Below, one piece after another: positions 25,546 through 33,855 of a stretch of 64,000 nucleotides of DNA; position 1 is the stretch's first letter, and each line of letters begins with the position of its first letter. The DNA lies in contig NZ_AVPJ01000008.1 in assembly GCF_000768705.1 (NCBI RefSeq), forward strand, positions 93,141-157,140, in the 5' to 3' direction. This DNA is from Knoellia sinensis KCTC 19936 (GTDB lineage Bacteria > Actinomycetota > Actinomycetes > Actinomycetales > Dermatophilaceae). The translations under genes and the position numbers were made by a program. Under the pieces are notes generated by a model. It did not search any database. It saw only the letters and a program-made list of their open reading frames with translations, and was not told the origin of the DNA.

Positions 25546-26948
25546 GCCTCCTGCGTTGGGGATGGGTCCTGTGCTCGGTCTGGATCCTGCGATTCGGGGC
25601 CGTCGCCGCCGTCGTTGCCGGCTCGGCGCTCGGCGTTCTCGGCAACGATGCGGCGGAACACCTGCTCGGTGAGTGGGTAGGTGACCATGACGAGGGCGGC
25701 ACCGATCAGGGCGATCGCGGGGATTCCCCCGGCTGCCGTCCGCACGGCTGCTATCGCGCTGTCTGACTGCGTACTCGCGCCGGAGACCTAGCCACCAACG
25801 CCAATCGTGTATGCCGCGGCCGCACCTCCGATGCCCTGTCCCGCCTTGCGCGTGAACGACAGGACGGAGTAGCTCGCGCCCTCGGCGCGCACCCCGCTGT
25901 TCCACTCGCCGTAGTCGACGGTGTCCGCCTGGAGCGCGAAGATCAGCGTGTTGAGCATCCCGAGCGGGATGCCGAGGAGCCCGTAGGCGGCGATGCCCAG
26001 GACGGGGGTCTCGGAGGGAGCGAGGGCCACACCCACGGCAGCGACGGCTCCGACGACGGCGGCGATGAGGTAGGTCTTCTTCTTCCCGATCGACGCGACC
26101 GCCTTGGGGACCAGGACTGCCGCGAGGAGCATGCCGGCGGTCTGGACGATGGTGAGCCAGATGTAGTAACCGGAACTGCCAAGGACGTCGCGGGCGTAGT
26201 AGACGGCCACGGTCTGCAGGGTGAACATGCCGGTGAGGAAGATGATGGTCGCCGCACACAGGGTGAGGAGGGGGCGGTTGCGACGCAGCATCTCCGCCGT
26301 GTCCTTGGCGGTCACGGTGGCAGCGCGGCGCTGCACGGTCTCGCGCGAGGTGGAGAAGCACCACAGATAGAGCGCGACACCGACGACGGCGAAGATCATC
26401 GTCGTGATCGTGAGGGACCGTTGCAGGTCTTCCGATCCGTCGATCTGCGGTGAGACGACGAGGGCGATGACGAGGATCGTCAGGCTCGCGGCTACTGACC
26501 GCGACATCGACAGCTTGGCGCGCTCGTCCGAGTCCTGGGTCATCACCGCGGCGAGCGACCCGTAGGGGATGTTGACGAAGCTGTAGACGAGCTGGAACAG
26601 GGCATAGCTGGCGTAGGCCCAGACCAGCGTCGCCGTCGCGCCCATCCCGCCCGGGATGCTGAAGAGCGCGACGAAGAGCACCATGAGCGGCACCGAGCCG
26701 AAGAGCAGGTAGGGCCGGAACCGTCCCCACTTCGTCGACGTCTTGTCGATGCGCGAGCCGGCGAACAGGTCGGTGACTCCGCCCCAGACCCGGACGACGA
26801 GGAACAGGGTGCCGGCAGCGGCCGCGCTGATCCCGGCGACGTCGGTGTAGTAGATGAGCAGGAAGGCCGAGGCCATCGAGAAGGTGAGGTTGTTCGCTGC
26901 GTCGCCGCCGGCATACCCGAGGTATTGCCCTCGAGTCAGTTCACTCAT
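25542..26948 (-). pseudogene. GPH/MFS-type sugar transporter with an in-frame amber codon
   Basis: From the ATG at 26948 the frame encodes a GPH-family sugar:cation symporter (YLGYAGGDAANNLTFSMAS, GSRIDKTSTKWGRFRPYLLFG, FVNIPYGSLAAVMT). It stops at TAG (25788-25790) after 386 residues. The same frame continues without interruption for 81 further codons (IPAIALIGAALVMVTYPLTE is a last membrane helix) and ends at 25542, overlapping the GH3 start by ATGA. The 468-codon whole is the family's normal size. So one nonsense change, or a base-call error, removes the last helix and tail. Confidence 0.8.
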
Positions 26949-27607
26949 CGGTCGCCTCCCGCGTGGTCCTTCAAGCGCGCGCGGGCTGCCTCGACGATGA
27001 GCTCGACGCAGAGGTCCAGGTCGAGGGCTGTCGAATCGATCACGAGGTGATAGAACGATGGGTCCTCGCCATCGACCCCATAGACCTTGCTGACGTAGTC
27101 GCGCCGGGCCCGGTCTTCGAGCTTCTGCTGCTTCTCGGCCGAGACCGGGTCGATGCCCAGGATGTCCGCCCCCTGTCGTGCCCGCGCGTCGGCGGGTCCG
27201 CGGAGGTGGACGTGCAGCGCCCAGGGCACGTCCTGCAGGAGGACCATGCCGCCTCGACCGAGGACGACGCCGCCTGTCTTGCGGGTGCCCGCCACGACCG
27301 CCTCGATGTGGCCCCGGACGTCACGCTCCGAAAGATCGAGCCGCTCGAAGGAGCCACCGCCCTCGCCGGTGACCGTGGAAAGACGACTCAGACGGCCCCA
27401 GAACGTGGGCTGCCGACTGGCCTCGTCGTCGAGTTCGGCAACGGCCTTCTCCGACAGGCCCGTTCGCGACGCGACGGCCTGGGCGATGCTGCGATCGAAG
27501 AAGGGGACGCCCAGCCGCTCAGCGACCGCGGGCCCGACGACGCTGCCACCGGAGCCGAACAGGGCTGCAACGGTGACGATCGGTCGCTGCTGGGGGGCCG
27601 CTCCCAT
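26945..27607 (-). CDS. Cytidylate-kinase-like family protein
   Basis: The 220-residue protein has a P-loop-like FGSGGSVVGPAVAERL near the N-terminus, DRSIAQAVASRTGLS, a GRGGMVLLQDVPWALHVHL segment and RARRDYVSKVYGVDGEDPSFYHLVIDS, the pattern of cytidylate-kinase-like proteins in actinobacteria. The usual GKST of classic kinases is replaced by GSVVG. The substrate is unknown. Its last bases overlap the transporter ATG (ATGA), so it is the first gene of a three-gene operon with the transporter and the GH3 enzyme. That context suggests a regulatory or sugar-phosphorylation role, but this is speculative. Confidence 0.7.
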   Translation of the reverse strand: MGAAPQQRPIVTVAALFGSGGSVVGPAVAERLGVPFFDRSIAQAVASRTGLSEKAVAELDDEASRQPTFWGRLSRLSTVTGEGGGSFERLDLSERDVRGHIEAVVAGTRKTGGVVLGRGGMVLLQDVPWALHVHLRGPADARARQGADILGIDPVSAEKQQKLEDRARRDYVSKVYGVDGEDPSFYHLVIDSTALDLDLCVELIVEAARARLKDHAGGDR

Positions 27608-27666
27608 GCCTCCGGTCTATCAGGAATCTGGCGGCCCCGCCATCGCTCCGTGCCCCCACGCTCCGC

Positions 27667-27743
27667 GTCCCCAACTCACCGAATTCCTCGGTTCGGGACG
27701 GAGGGCCTGCGTCCCCAACCGAGGAATTCGGTGAGTTCGGGAC
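27667..27743. terminator. Long inverted repeat after tdh (GGTGAGTTCGGGAC family)
   Basis: Arms of 33 bases at 27667-27699 and 27711-27743 pair with two mismatches across an 11-base loop. Each arm includes the family core (GGTGAGTTCGGGAC or its complement, one variant). It begins 13 bases past the tdh stop, so it likely terminates tdh transcription before the next operon's start. Confidence 0.8.
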
Positions 27744-27755
27744 AGGCAGGTGCGG

Positions 27756-28796
27756 TCAGCTCCAGTCGAGGACGACCTTGCCGCACTCGCCCGAACGCGC
27801 GACCTCGAACGCCTTGGCCCAGTCCTCCGCCGGGAAGCGGTGCGTGATGACCGACTGCACCGCCTTGCGCAGTTCGGGGCTGGTGGCGAGCATCGATCCC
27901 ATGAGGTACCAGGTCTCGAACATCTCGCGCCCATAGATCCCGCGGATCGTGATCATGTGCGTGATGACGCGGCCCCAGTCGATGGGGTACGGGTCCTTCG
28001 GCAGTCCGAGCATCGCGACGCGAGCGCCGTGGTTGAGGTTGGCGAGCATGTCCTCGACGGCCTTCGGGGCGCCGGACATCTCGAGCCCGATGTCGAAGCC
28101 CTCGAGCATCCCGAGTTCCTTCTGGGCCCAGGCCAAGTCCTGACCCTGGGTCACGTTGACGCACAGATCGGCACCGGCACCCCGCGCCAGGTCGAGGCGC
28201 GAGTCGCTCATGTCCGTGACAGCGATCCGCCGGGCACCCGCGTGACGAGCGATCGCCACGGCCATGACGCCGATCGGTCCGGCGCCCGTGACCACGACGT
28301 CCTCACCGACGACAGGCCACTGCAGCGTCGTGTGGGTCGCGTTGCCGAGCGGGTCGAAGATCGCGCCCAGGTCGGGATCGAGATCGGCCGGCTGGACCCA
28401 CGCGTTCATCGCGGGGATGACGACGTAGTCGGCGAAGGCACCGTCCCGATTGACGCCCACGCCAACCGTCTTGATGCAGAGGTGACGACGCCCGGCCCGA
28501 CAGTTGCGGCAGTTCCCGCAGATGAGGTGACCCTCGCCGGAGACGCGGTCGCCGACGGTGATGTGGTCGACGAGGGAGCCGATCTCGACGACCTCGCCAT
28601 AGAACTCATGCCCGATCGTCTGCGGGACGTTGACGACCGACGCGGCCCAGTCGTCCCACTGCTCGAGGTGGAGGTCCGTGCCGCAGAGCCCTGCTCGCAG
28701 CACGCGGATCTTGACGTCGGAGTCGCCACACTCGGGCTCCGGAACGTCGATGAGTTCAAGGCCGGGACCAGCGGTGGTCTTCACAAGTGCGCGCAC
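27756..28796 (-). CDS. tdh: L-threonine 3-dehydrogenase
   Basis: The 346-residue zinc-dependent MDR enzyme has catalytic zinc ligands C38, H63 and E64 (AGLCGTDLHLEQWDDW, GHEFYGEVV), structural zinc cysteines C93, C96, C99 and C107 (CGNCRNCRAGRRHLC) and the NAD-binding GAGPIG. The GTDLHLEQWDDWA sequence is typical of threonine dehydrogenase, giving 2-amino-3-ketobutyrate for Kbl (16.5 kb). tdh and kbl are usually adjacent; here 10 kb separates them. A strong hairpin terminates the gene. Confidence 0.9.
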   Translation of the reverse strand: MRALVKTTAGPGLELIDVPEPECGDSDVKIRVLRAGLCGTDLHLEQWDDWAASVVNVPQTIGHEFYGEVVEIGSLVDHITVGDRVSGEGHLICGNCRNCRAGRRHLCIKTVGVGVNRDGAFADYVVIPAMNAWVQPADLDPDLGAIFDPLGNATHTTLQWPVVGEDVVVTGAGPIGVMAVAIARHAGARRIAVTDMSDSRLDLARGAGADLCVNVTQGQDLAWAQKELGMLEGFDIGLEMSGAPKAVEDMLANLNHGARVAMLGLPKDPYPIDWGRVITHMITIRGIYGREMFETWYLMGSMLATSPELRKAVQSVITHRFPAEDWAKAFEVARSGECGKVVLDWS

Positions 28797-28841
28797 GGCC
28801 CCATCATGCCGCGCCCAGACGCCGCGCCCACTCCACCCCTC

Positions 28842-28888
28842 TTGACGGGCTAACGTTGTTAGCCTTACGGTGGGCTAACAACGTTAGC
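28842..28888 (+). promoter_or_regulatory. Promoter with twin TetR-type operators
   Basis: GCTAACGTTGTTAGC (28849-28863) and its exact reverse complement GCTAACAACGTTAGC (28874-28888) lie 10 bases apart. Each is itself a palindrome with 6-bp arms. TTGACG (28842-28847) and TACGGT (28866-28871) are spaced 18 bases as -35 and -10, so a bound repressor would cover the promoter. The following operon encodes a TetR regulator, the likely ligand. Confidence 0.85.
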
Positions 28889-28910
28889 CACCAAGGACAG
28901 GAGACCCGAT

Positions 28911-29423
28911 ATGAAGACCATGCTCATCACTCTCGCCGCCACCATCGCCCTCCTCGCCATCGCGGCGATCGCCCTCCACCGCGAGCAGCGCCTCGAGCGC
29001 ACTGTCGACATCGCCGCCCCACCCGAGAAGGTGTGGGAGGCACTCACGGACTTCACGGCATACGGGGAATGGAATCCGTTCATCCGCGAATTGAGCGGCA
29101 CCCCGGAAGCCGGCCAGAAGCTCACTGCCAGAATCCACCCGGCGGGCGGCAAGGCCATGACGTTCACGCCGACCGTCCTCGCCGCCGAACCCGGCCGTGA
29201 GCTCCGATGGTTGGGGCGCGTCTTCGTCCCGCGCCTGCTGGACGGCGAGCACTCGTTCGTCATCGAGCCGACCGCGACAGGCAGCCGACTCACTCACGCG
29301 GAGGAGTTCCGGGGCGTCCTCGTCCCACTCGTCGGCAGTGCCCTCGACGTGGGCGATGACTTCGACGCGATGAACGCGGCGCTCAAGGAGCGGGTCGAGG
29401 CCAGCGTTAGCATCGCTCGATGA
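28911..29423 (+). CDS. Membrane-anchored SRPBCC family protein
   Basis: The 170-residue protein has one N-terminal membrane helix (MLITLAATIALLAIAAIAL) and a SRPBCC domain: RTVDIAAPPEKVWEALTDFT, YGEWNPFIRELSG, and HSFVIEPTATGSRLTHAEEF. This type is annotated as polyketide cyclase or SRPBCC proteins that bind a hydrophobic ligand. GACAGGAGA supplies a ribosome site. Its stop overlaps the start of the TetR gene (ATGA), and the twin operators lie just upstream, so it is the regulated target of that repressor. Confidence 0.8.
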   Translation: MKTMLITLAATIALLAIAAIALHREQRLERTVDIAAPPEKVWEALTDFTAYGEWNPFIRELSGTPEAGQKLTARIHPAGGKAMTFTPTVLAAEPGRELRWLGRVFVPRLLDGEHSFVIEPTATGSRLTHAEEFRGVLVPLVGSALDVGDDFDAMNAALKERVEASVSIAR

Positions 29424-29956
29424 CCCGAGCCGAGGAGTGTCCGGAGGAGTTCGACCCCACGCGCCTCCTCACCCCTCGCGCCCGGGAGGTCCTCGAAGCG
29501 GCTCGCACGCTCCTCGAGCGCGACGGCTGGGCCGCCCTCACGATGCGCGCCCTCGCCGACGAGCTCGGCATCGCGGCGCCCTCGCTCTACAAGCACTTCG
29601 CGAGCAAGGACGCGCTCAAGTCGCAGCTCGTGGCCGTGGGGCTCAAGGATTTCGGCGAGGCACTGCGGCCGGTGACCAGTGTGGCCGCGCTCGTGCGCCG
29701 CTATCGCGAAGTCGCCGGCGCCAACCCTGAGCTGTATCGCCTCGCCACCCACGGCCCCTTGGACCGGGACGCCTTGCCACCGGGGCTGGAGGACTGGTCG
29801 GGCAGCCCGTTTTTCGAGGCGACCGGCGAGCCCTATCGCGCCCAGGCTCTCTGGGCCGCTGTCCACGGCATGGTGATCCTCGAGCTCGACGGCCGGTTCC
29901 CCACCGGCAGCGCGCCCAAGGCGACCTGGGACGAGCTCGCCAACCACTTCAGCTGA
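29420..29956 (+). CDS. TetR/AcrR family regulator
   Basis: The 178-residue protein has a TetR HTH at residues 20-65 (AARTLLERDGWAALTMRALA, LGIAAPSLYKHFASKDAL) and a WHG-type C-terminal ligand domain (ALWAAVHGMVILELDGRF). It should be an autorepressor released by a small molecule. The start codon overlaps the SRPBCC stop, so both are made from the promoter covered by the twin GCTAAC operators. Confidence 0.92.
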   Translation: MTRAEECPEEFDPTRLLTPRAREVLEAARTLLERDGWAALTMRALADELGIAAPSLYKHFASKDALKSQLVAVGLKDFGEALRPVTSVAALVRRYREVAGANPELYRLATHGPLDRDALPPGLEDWSGSPFFEATGEPYRAQALWAAVHGMVILELDGRFPTGSAPKATWDELANHFS

Positions 29957-29968
29957 ACCACGGCCGGT

Positions 29969-30041
29969 GGACATGCAGTAGTCCCCTCCCAGCCGGTGCC
30001 CCATGCTCGCCCACACCTGATCGGCGCGGCACTGCATGTCC
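29969..30041. terminator. Inverted repeat between convergent genes
   Basis: GGACATGCAGT (29969-29979) pairs with ACTGCATGTCC (30031-30041); flanking CGGCC/GGCCG extend the stem imperfectly. It lies between the convergent TetR and thioredoxin-like genes and probably terminates both. Confidence 0.6.
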
Positions 30042-30052
30042 GCCGGGCCGAC

Positions 30053-30358
30053 TCAGTTCCGCAGCACGTCGACCAGCTGATCGACCGTCGGAGCCCCGCT
30101 CAGACCACTCGGCGTGGCGTAGACCCGGCACGCCACCGCTGGCGAGGTACCCGGGCGGGCAAAGGGGTCGACACCATCGACGAGGACGGTGGGCGACCCC
30201 GTGAAGCCGAGCTGCTCGGCGTCCGCGATCGTCTCCACTTTCTCCTCGACAAGGGAGATGTCGGCGCCGGCCGCGTGAGCCGCTTCGTGCAGGCGGGACC
30301 GCACGATTGGCACGTTGGGGCAGTCGTCGATGTACTGAATCGTGACGGAGCGCGCCAT
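30053..30358 (-). CDS. Small thioredoxin-fold protein of the mercury-associated type
   Basis: The 101-residue protein begins MARSVTIQYIDDCPNVP, with a single cysteine where thioredoxins have CxxC. It then has LGFTGSPTVLVDGVDPFARP, the cis-proline loop of the fold, and AVACRVY. From memory, proteins of this kind in actinobacteria accompany mercury or metal resistance genes and are often labelled thioredoxin family or alkylmercury-lyase-like. It overlaps the VKOR gene by ATGA. A role in thiol or metal relay is plausible but unproven. Confidence 0.65.
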   Translation of the reverse strand: MARSVTIQYIDDCPNVPIVRSRLHEAAHAAGADISLVEEKVETIADAEQLGFTGSPTVLVDGVDPFARPGTSPAVACRVYATPSGLSGAPTVDQLVDVLRN

Positions 30359-31005
30359 CAGATCACCGTGACCCAGTAGTCCCAGAACCGCACGGCGATG
30401 AGACCGGCGATGACCGCAAGCCAGAGCACGACGAGGGTCGGGGCATAGGCCGTGAGACCCCGCAGACGTGCAGGGACCGGGAGCTGGCCGGTGCTGACCA
30501 GGCGGGCAGTTGTCGCCACGAATGCGGTGATGGCCGCGACCCAGACGACCATGCAATAGGGGCACAGGGCGCCGATGCGATAGAGGCTCTGGAAGACCAG
30601 CCAGTGCACGAAGACCACGCCGAACGTCGTGCCGGCCTGAATGCCCCACCAGAACCACCTCGGCAGCGAGACCCGGGTCAGCAGGACGACACCGATGGTC
30701 AGCAGAACGGCGAATCCGGCCACCCCGAGGATGGGGTTCGGGAAGCCGAAGGCTGCGGCCTGGTCGGTGTTCATGACCGAACCGCACGAGAGCACCGGGT
30801 TGATGCTGCAGGTGGGGACGTACTCGGGGTCCTGGATGAGGGCGATCTTCTCCACGAGCAGGACGAACGCCGCGATCAACCCGACGGCGCCCGCCACGGT
30901 CAACGTCCACGCCGTACCTCGGCCGGACGTCAGGAGCGAGGTTGCCGGAGAGGTGTCGGCGGTGGCCTCGACCTTCCCTGCAGCCTCAGTCCGGGTCTCA
31001 GCCAT
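30358..31005 (-). CDS. Vitamin K epoxide reductase (VKOR) family membrane protein
   Basis: The 215-residue protein has about five membrane helices and the VKOR cysteines: C66 and C74 in TCSINPVLSCGSVMNTD and the active-site pair C148-C151 in LCPYCMVVW. Bacterial VKOR reoxidises DsbA, passing electrons to quinone. The adjacent upstream gene encodes a DsbA-like protein, which makes a complete extracytoplasmic disulfide-forming pair. The start overlaps the dsbA-like stop region by eight bases. Confidence 0.92.
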   Translation of the reverse strand: MAETRTEAAGKVEATADTSPATSLLTSGRGTAWTLTVAGAVGLIAAFVLLVEKIALIQDPEYVPTCSINPVLSCGSVMNTDQAAAFGFPNPILGVAGFAVLLTIGVVLLTRVSLPRWFWWGIQAGTTFGVVFVHWLVFQSLYRIGALCPYCMVVWVAAITAFVATTARLVSTGQLPVPARLRGLTAYAPTLVVLWLAVIAGLIAVRFWDYWVTVI

Positions 31006-31654
31006 TGAGTTCGGCGTCGATCTTGTCGTGGAAGTCCTGAACGGACGTGGGCTCGATCTGTGTGCCGTTGAGGAAGAAGGTGGGCGTGCCGTTCACACCG
31101 AGGTCGAGACCATCCTTGCGGTCGCGCTCGACTCGCTCAGTCGTTGCGGGGTCCGCGACGGCCTTGTCGTAGGCAGCCATGTCGAGACCCAGCTCCTGCG
31201 CGAAACCGCGGAACACCGATGCCTTCGACTCCTGCTGCTCACCCCAGGACTCCTGCGTCTCGTACATCTTGTTGTACATGTCCTCGAACTTTCCCTGCTG
31301 GGCGGCGGCCTCGACGGCGACGGCAGCATTGACCGAGTTCTTGTGGCCGCTGAGGGGGAAGTAGCGGACGACGAAGTCGACCTTGCCGTCGTACTTCTTG
31401 CGCAGGTCCTCCACGATCGGGTGGGCCATCTTGCAGGACTCGCACTCGAAGTCGAGGAACTCTACGAAGGTGACCTTGCCCGTCCCTGCCGCGCCCAGAC
31501 GGTGGCTGTCCTCGCGCACGAGCGCCTGGCTGGACGCACCGGCTGCCGAGCCGGAGGACTCGGGACTCTGCGCACGCTGGCTCAGGATGCCCGCCACGAA
31601 GGCGAGCAGCAGGACGACGACGACCGCTGCGGAGGCGATGGCATTGCGTTTCAC
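30998..31654 (-). CDS. DsbA-like thiol:disulfide oxidoreductase
   Basis: The 218-residue protein has an N-terminal membrane anchor (IASAAVVVVLLLAFVAGIL), a thioredoxin-fold domain with active site C71-E-S-C74 (FLDFECESCKMAHP) and the cis-proline loop GTPTFFLNG. It would catalyse disulfide formation in exported proteins with the VKOR next door. The GTG at 31654 (MKRNAIAS) gives a proper signal-anchor; a GGAG lies about ten bases upstream. It is 97 bases downstream of the DUF3703 gene and may belong to the metal operon's transcript. Confidence 0.9.
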   Translation of the reverse strand: MKRNAIASAAVVVVLLLAFVAGILSQRAQSPESSGSAAGASSQALVREDSHRLGAAGTGKVTFVEFLDFECESCKMAHPIVEDLRKKYDGKVDFVVRYFPLSGHKNSVNAAVAVEAAAQQGKFEDMYNKMYETQESWGEQQESKASVFRGFAQELGLDMAAYDKAVADPATTERVERDRKDGLDLGVNGTPTFFLNGTQIEPTSVQDFHDKIDAELNG

Positions 31655-31751
31655 GGGTTGTACTCCAGTGGGAAAGTGAGATGTGGAAGGGCGTCCAGAG
31701 AGGCGAACGGGTCGAGGTGCGGCCAAGTTCCGGACAGGTCTGGGTTCTGGG

Positions 31752-32099
31752 TCACGTGTCGGCCAGCAGCGCTGCGAGGTCTGACGGCACCGGCATGCGA
31801 CTCATGAGCGGCACGGTGGCGCGACCCGTGTTGCCCTCGGGATAGCGGCCCAGGGCCGACCCCGGCCCCGCGACGACGAGTCGAAGGACTTGTCCAGCCG
31901 CTTCTCGGCGGTCCCGCTCGCGCAGCGCCACGCGCAGCATCACTGCGTGGGCGCGGGTATGGGGCCATGCCCAAGGCTGCGACAGGATGTGCGCCCGCTC
32001 GAGGGCGTACCACCGCGCCTCACTCGTTGCGGCTGCCCGGGCTTGGCTCAACTCCGCTTCGAAGGCTTCTCGGACCGTTGACGGCATGGCACGGCTCAT
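31752..32099 (-). CDS. DUF3703 family protein
   Basis: The 115-residue helical protein contains RWYALERAHILSQPWAWPHT, RAHAVMLRVALRERDRREA and GSALGRYPEGNTGRATV, which match my memory of DUF3703 proteins. These are frequently encoded in metal or mercury resistance operons and have no known activity. The start at 32099 overlaps the stop of the cation transporter gene (ATGA), so it is translationally coupled to the efflux genes. Confidence 0.75.
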   Translation of the reverse strand: MSRAMPSTVREAFEAELSQARAAATSEARWYALERAHILSQPWAWPHTRAHAVMLRVALRERDRREAAGQVLRLVVAGPGSALGRYPEGNTGRATVPLMSRMPVPSDLAALLADT

Positions 32100-32953
32100 C
32101 CCCGCTCCTCGTCCCGGACGGGCGGCCTCTGAAGCGTCAGCGCCACGGGCTCGCTCGCTCGCACGTCGGAGCCGGTCGCGCTGGGTGCGCTGGGGGCGCT
32201 GGGGGCGCTGGGGGCGCAGCAACCGTCAGAGCACGAAGCGGCTTCGTCGGCGACGGTGCCCGCTTCACCCGGCTGCCCCTCATGGGCGAAGGACAGCGCG
32301 GCTGGGGTGCAGCAGTCGTCACCCTGCCAGTTCTCCCAGCCCTCGCGGGCTGCGACGCCAGCGATGACGAGCGCGGCCAGCGGATCGGCCCACGACCACC
32401 CGAGCCAGGCGTTGAGGACGAGGCCGACGAGCAACACGGCTGACAGGTAGGTGCACAACAGCGTCTGCGTCCCGTCACCTTCGACGGACCTGGAGCCCAA
32501 CTCGCGCCCGGTGCGCCGCTGCCACATGCTCAGGAACGGCATGACCGCCAAGGAGGCGAGGGCCAGTCCGATGCCCACGGGGCTTCCGTCCGGCTGGGCG
32601 CCCGTGAGGAGGGCGTGACCGGCCTCCACGGTGAGATAGGCGGCCAGGGCAAAGAAGGAGATCGCGATGAGGCGTTGCGCCGTGCGCTCCCGGCTCTCCG
32701 GCAGTCGGTGGCGGAACTGCCACAGGATGATCAGACCTGAGGACACCTCGACGATCGAGTCGAGTCCAAACCCCACGAGGGCGGACGAACCCGCGATGTT
32801 GCCAGCGGTGATCGCGACGACGGCCTCGACGGTGTTGTAGGCCACGGAGGCTGCGGCCAGAAGCTGCGCCCGCCGCATCAGCGTGGCCCGGCGCTCGGGA
32901 CTGACGAGCGTGGCCCATGTGGTCGGCCTGGTCGGCGCGGTTTCAGCGGTCAC
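32096..32953 (-). CDS. Cation-efflux-like transporter with cysteine-rich tail
   Basis: The 285-residue protein has six membrane helices and CDF-like features (SVAYNTVEAVVAITAGNIAG, LVGFGLDSIVEVSSG with a metal-site aspartate, and NAWLGWSWADPLAALVI). The C-terminus carries DDCCTP and CSDGCCAP, four or more cysteines in pairs, followed by an APS tandem repeat. The cysteine pairs suggest binding of soft metals such as Cd, Pb, Hg or Cu. The GTG at 32953 has an AAGGAGGT ribosome site and overlaps the upstream CDF gene (GTGA). Confidence 0.8.
   Translation of the reverse strand: MTAETAPTRPTTWATLVSPERRATLMRRAQLLAAASVAYNTVEAVVAITAGNIAGSSALVGFGLDSIVEVSSGLIILWQFRHRLPESRERTAQRLIAISFFALAAYLTVEAGHALLTGAQPDGSPVGIGLALASLAVMPFLSMWQRRTGRELGSRSVEGDGTQTLLCTYLSAVLLVGLVLNAWLGWSWADPLAALVIAGVAAREGWENWQGDDCCTPAALSFAHEGQPGEAGTVADEAASCSDGCCAPSAPSAPSAPSATGSDVRASEPVALTLQRPPVRDEERG
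32178..32213. repeat. 9-bp coding tandem repeat
   Basis: GCGCTGGGG is repeated four times (first copy with one change). On the minus strand it encodes Ala-Pro-Ser units in the tail of the cation transporter. It is in frame, so copy-number change would alter tail length without breaking the gene. Confidence 0.8.
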
Positions 32954-33855
32954 CAGGTGACCTCCTTGCATCCGGTGTGGGTATTGGGTTCGACCTGGAG
33001 GGTGGCGTGCTCGACGCCGAAGCGCGATCGCATGACATCTCGGGCCGCGTCGAGGACGGCATGCGCGTCCGCCGACTCCTCGGTCATGAGGTGCGCGGTG
33101 GCGACATTCATCCCCGAGGTCAGCGTCCACACGTGCAGGTCGTGGACATCACTGACGCCCGGGACCGAAGCCAGTGCCCCCTCGACCTCATCGGGGACGA
33201 CACCGCTGGGTGCGTGCTGACCCAACACGGCGAGCACCTCACGACCCAGGAAGACGGCCCGTACAGCGACAAAGAGTGCGATGGCCAGCGCAATTCCGGT
33301 GTCCCACAACGCGTTCCCGGTCTGAGCGACCATGACACCGGCGACGATGACGCCCACCGACCCGAGCGTGTCTGCGGCGACTTCGAGATAGGCGCCCTTG
33401 ACGTTGAGGCTCTCCCCCGCGCCGCCACGCAGCAGGAACAGTGCGATGAGGTTGACGACCAAGCCGACGCCTCCGACGACAAGCATGGTCCCCGACGCGA
33501 CCTCCGCGCCCTCGCCCATCCGCCCGATCGCCTCCACGACGATGTAGATCGAGACCCCGATCATGAGCAACACGGCCAGCCCGGACGCGAACACCTCCGC
33601 CCGATACGAACCGAACGTGCGACGCCCGGTCGTGTCCGGACGTGACGCGATGCTCGTGGCGACCAGCGCCGCCCCGAGTGCCACGACGTCGGCGGCCATG
33701 TGCCCCGCGTCAGAGAGCAGCGCCAGCGACCCGGACATCAGTCCGGCGACCAGTTCGACAACGAAGTAGACGGCGACCAGTCCGAATGCGACCTGCAGCC
33801 TCCAACGATGGGCTCCCCCGGCGTGGCCGCCACCGTGACTGTGACCGCCGCTCAT
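32950..33855 (-). CDS. Cation diffusion facilitator (zinc/cadmium efflux type)
   Basis: The 301-residue CDF protein has a His-rich N-terminus (MSGGHSHGGGHAGGAHRWR), six membrane helices, the metal-site pair LLSDAGHMAADVVAL (D and HxxxD) and a cytoplasmic CDF C-terminal domain (VHDLHVWTLTSGMNVATAHL). It exports Zn, Cd or Co by proton antiport and resembles CzcD/ZitB. It is the second gene of the ArsR-led operon, overlapping the repressor gene by ATGA. Confidence 0.93.
   Translation of the reverse strand: MSGGHSHGGGHAGGAHRWRLQVAFGLVAVYFVVELVAGLMSGSLALLSDAGHMAADVVALGAALVATSIASRPDTTGRRTFGSYRAEVFASGLAVLLMIGVSIYIVVEAIGRMGEGAEVASGTMLVVGGVGLVVNLIALFLLRGGAGESLNVKGAYLEVAADTLGSVGVIVAGVMVAQTGNALWDTGIALAIALFVAVRAVFLGREVLAVLGQHAPSGVVPDEVEGALASVPGVSDVHDLHVWTLTSGMNVATAHLMTEESADAHAVLDAARDVMRSRFGVEHATLQVEPNTHTGCKEVTW

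Noticed and set aside
23074..25680. An 868-codon plus-strand frame across the GH3 gene
   Set aside because: It is an antisense shadow of the beta-glucosidase, with no recognisable domain.
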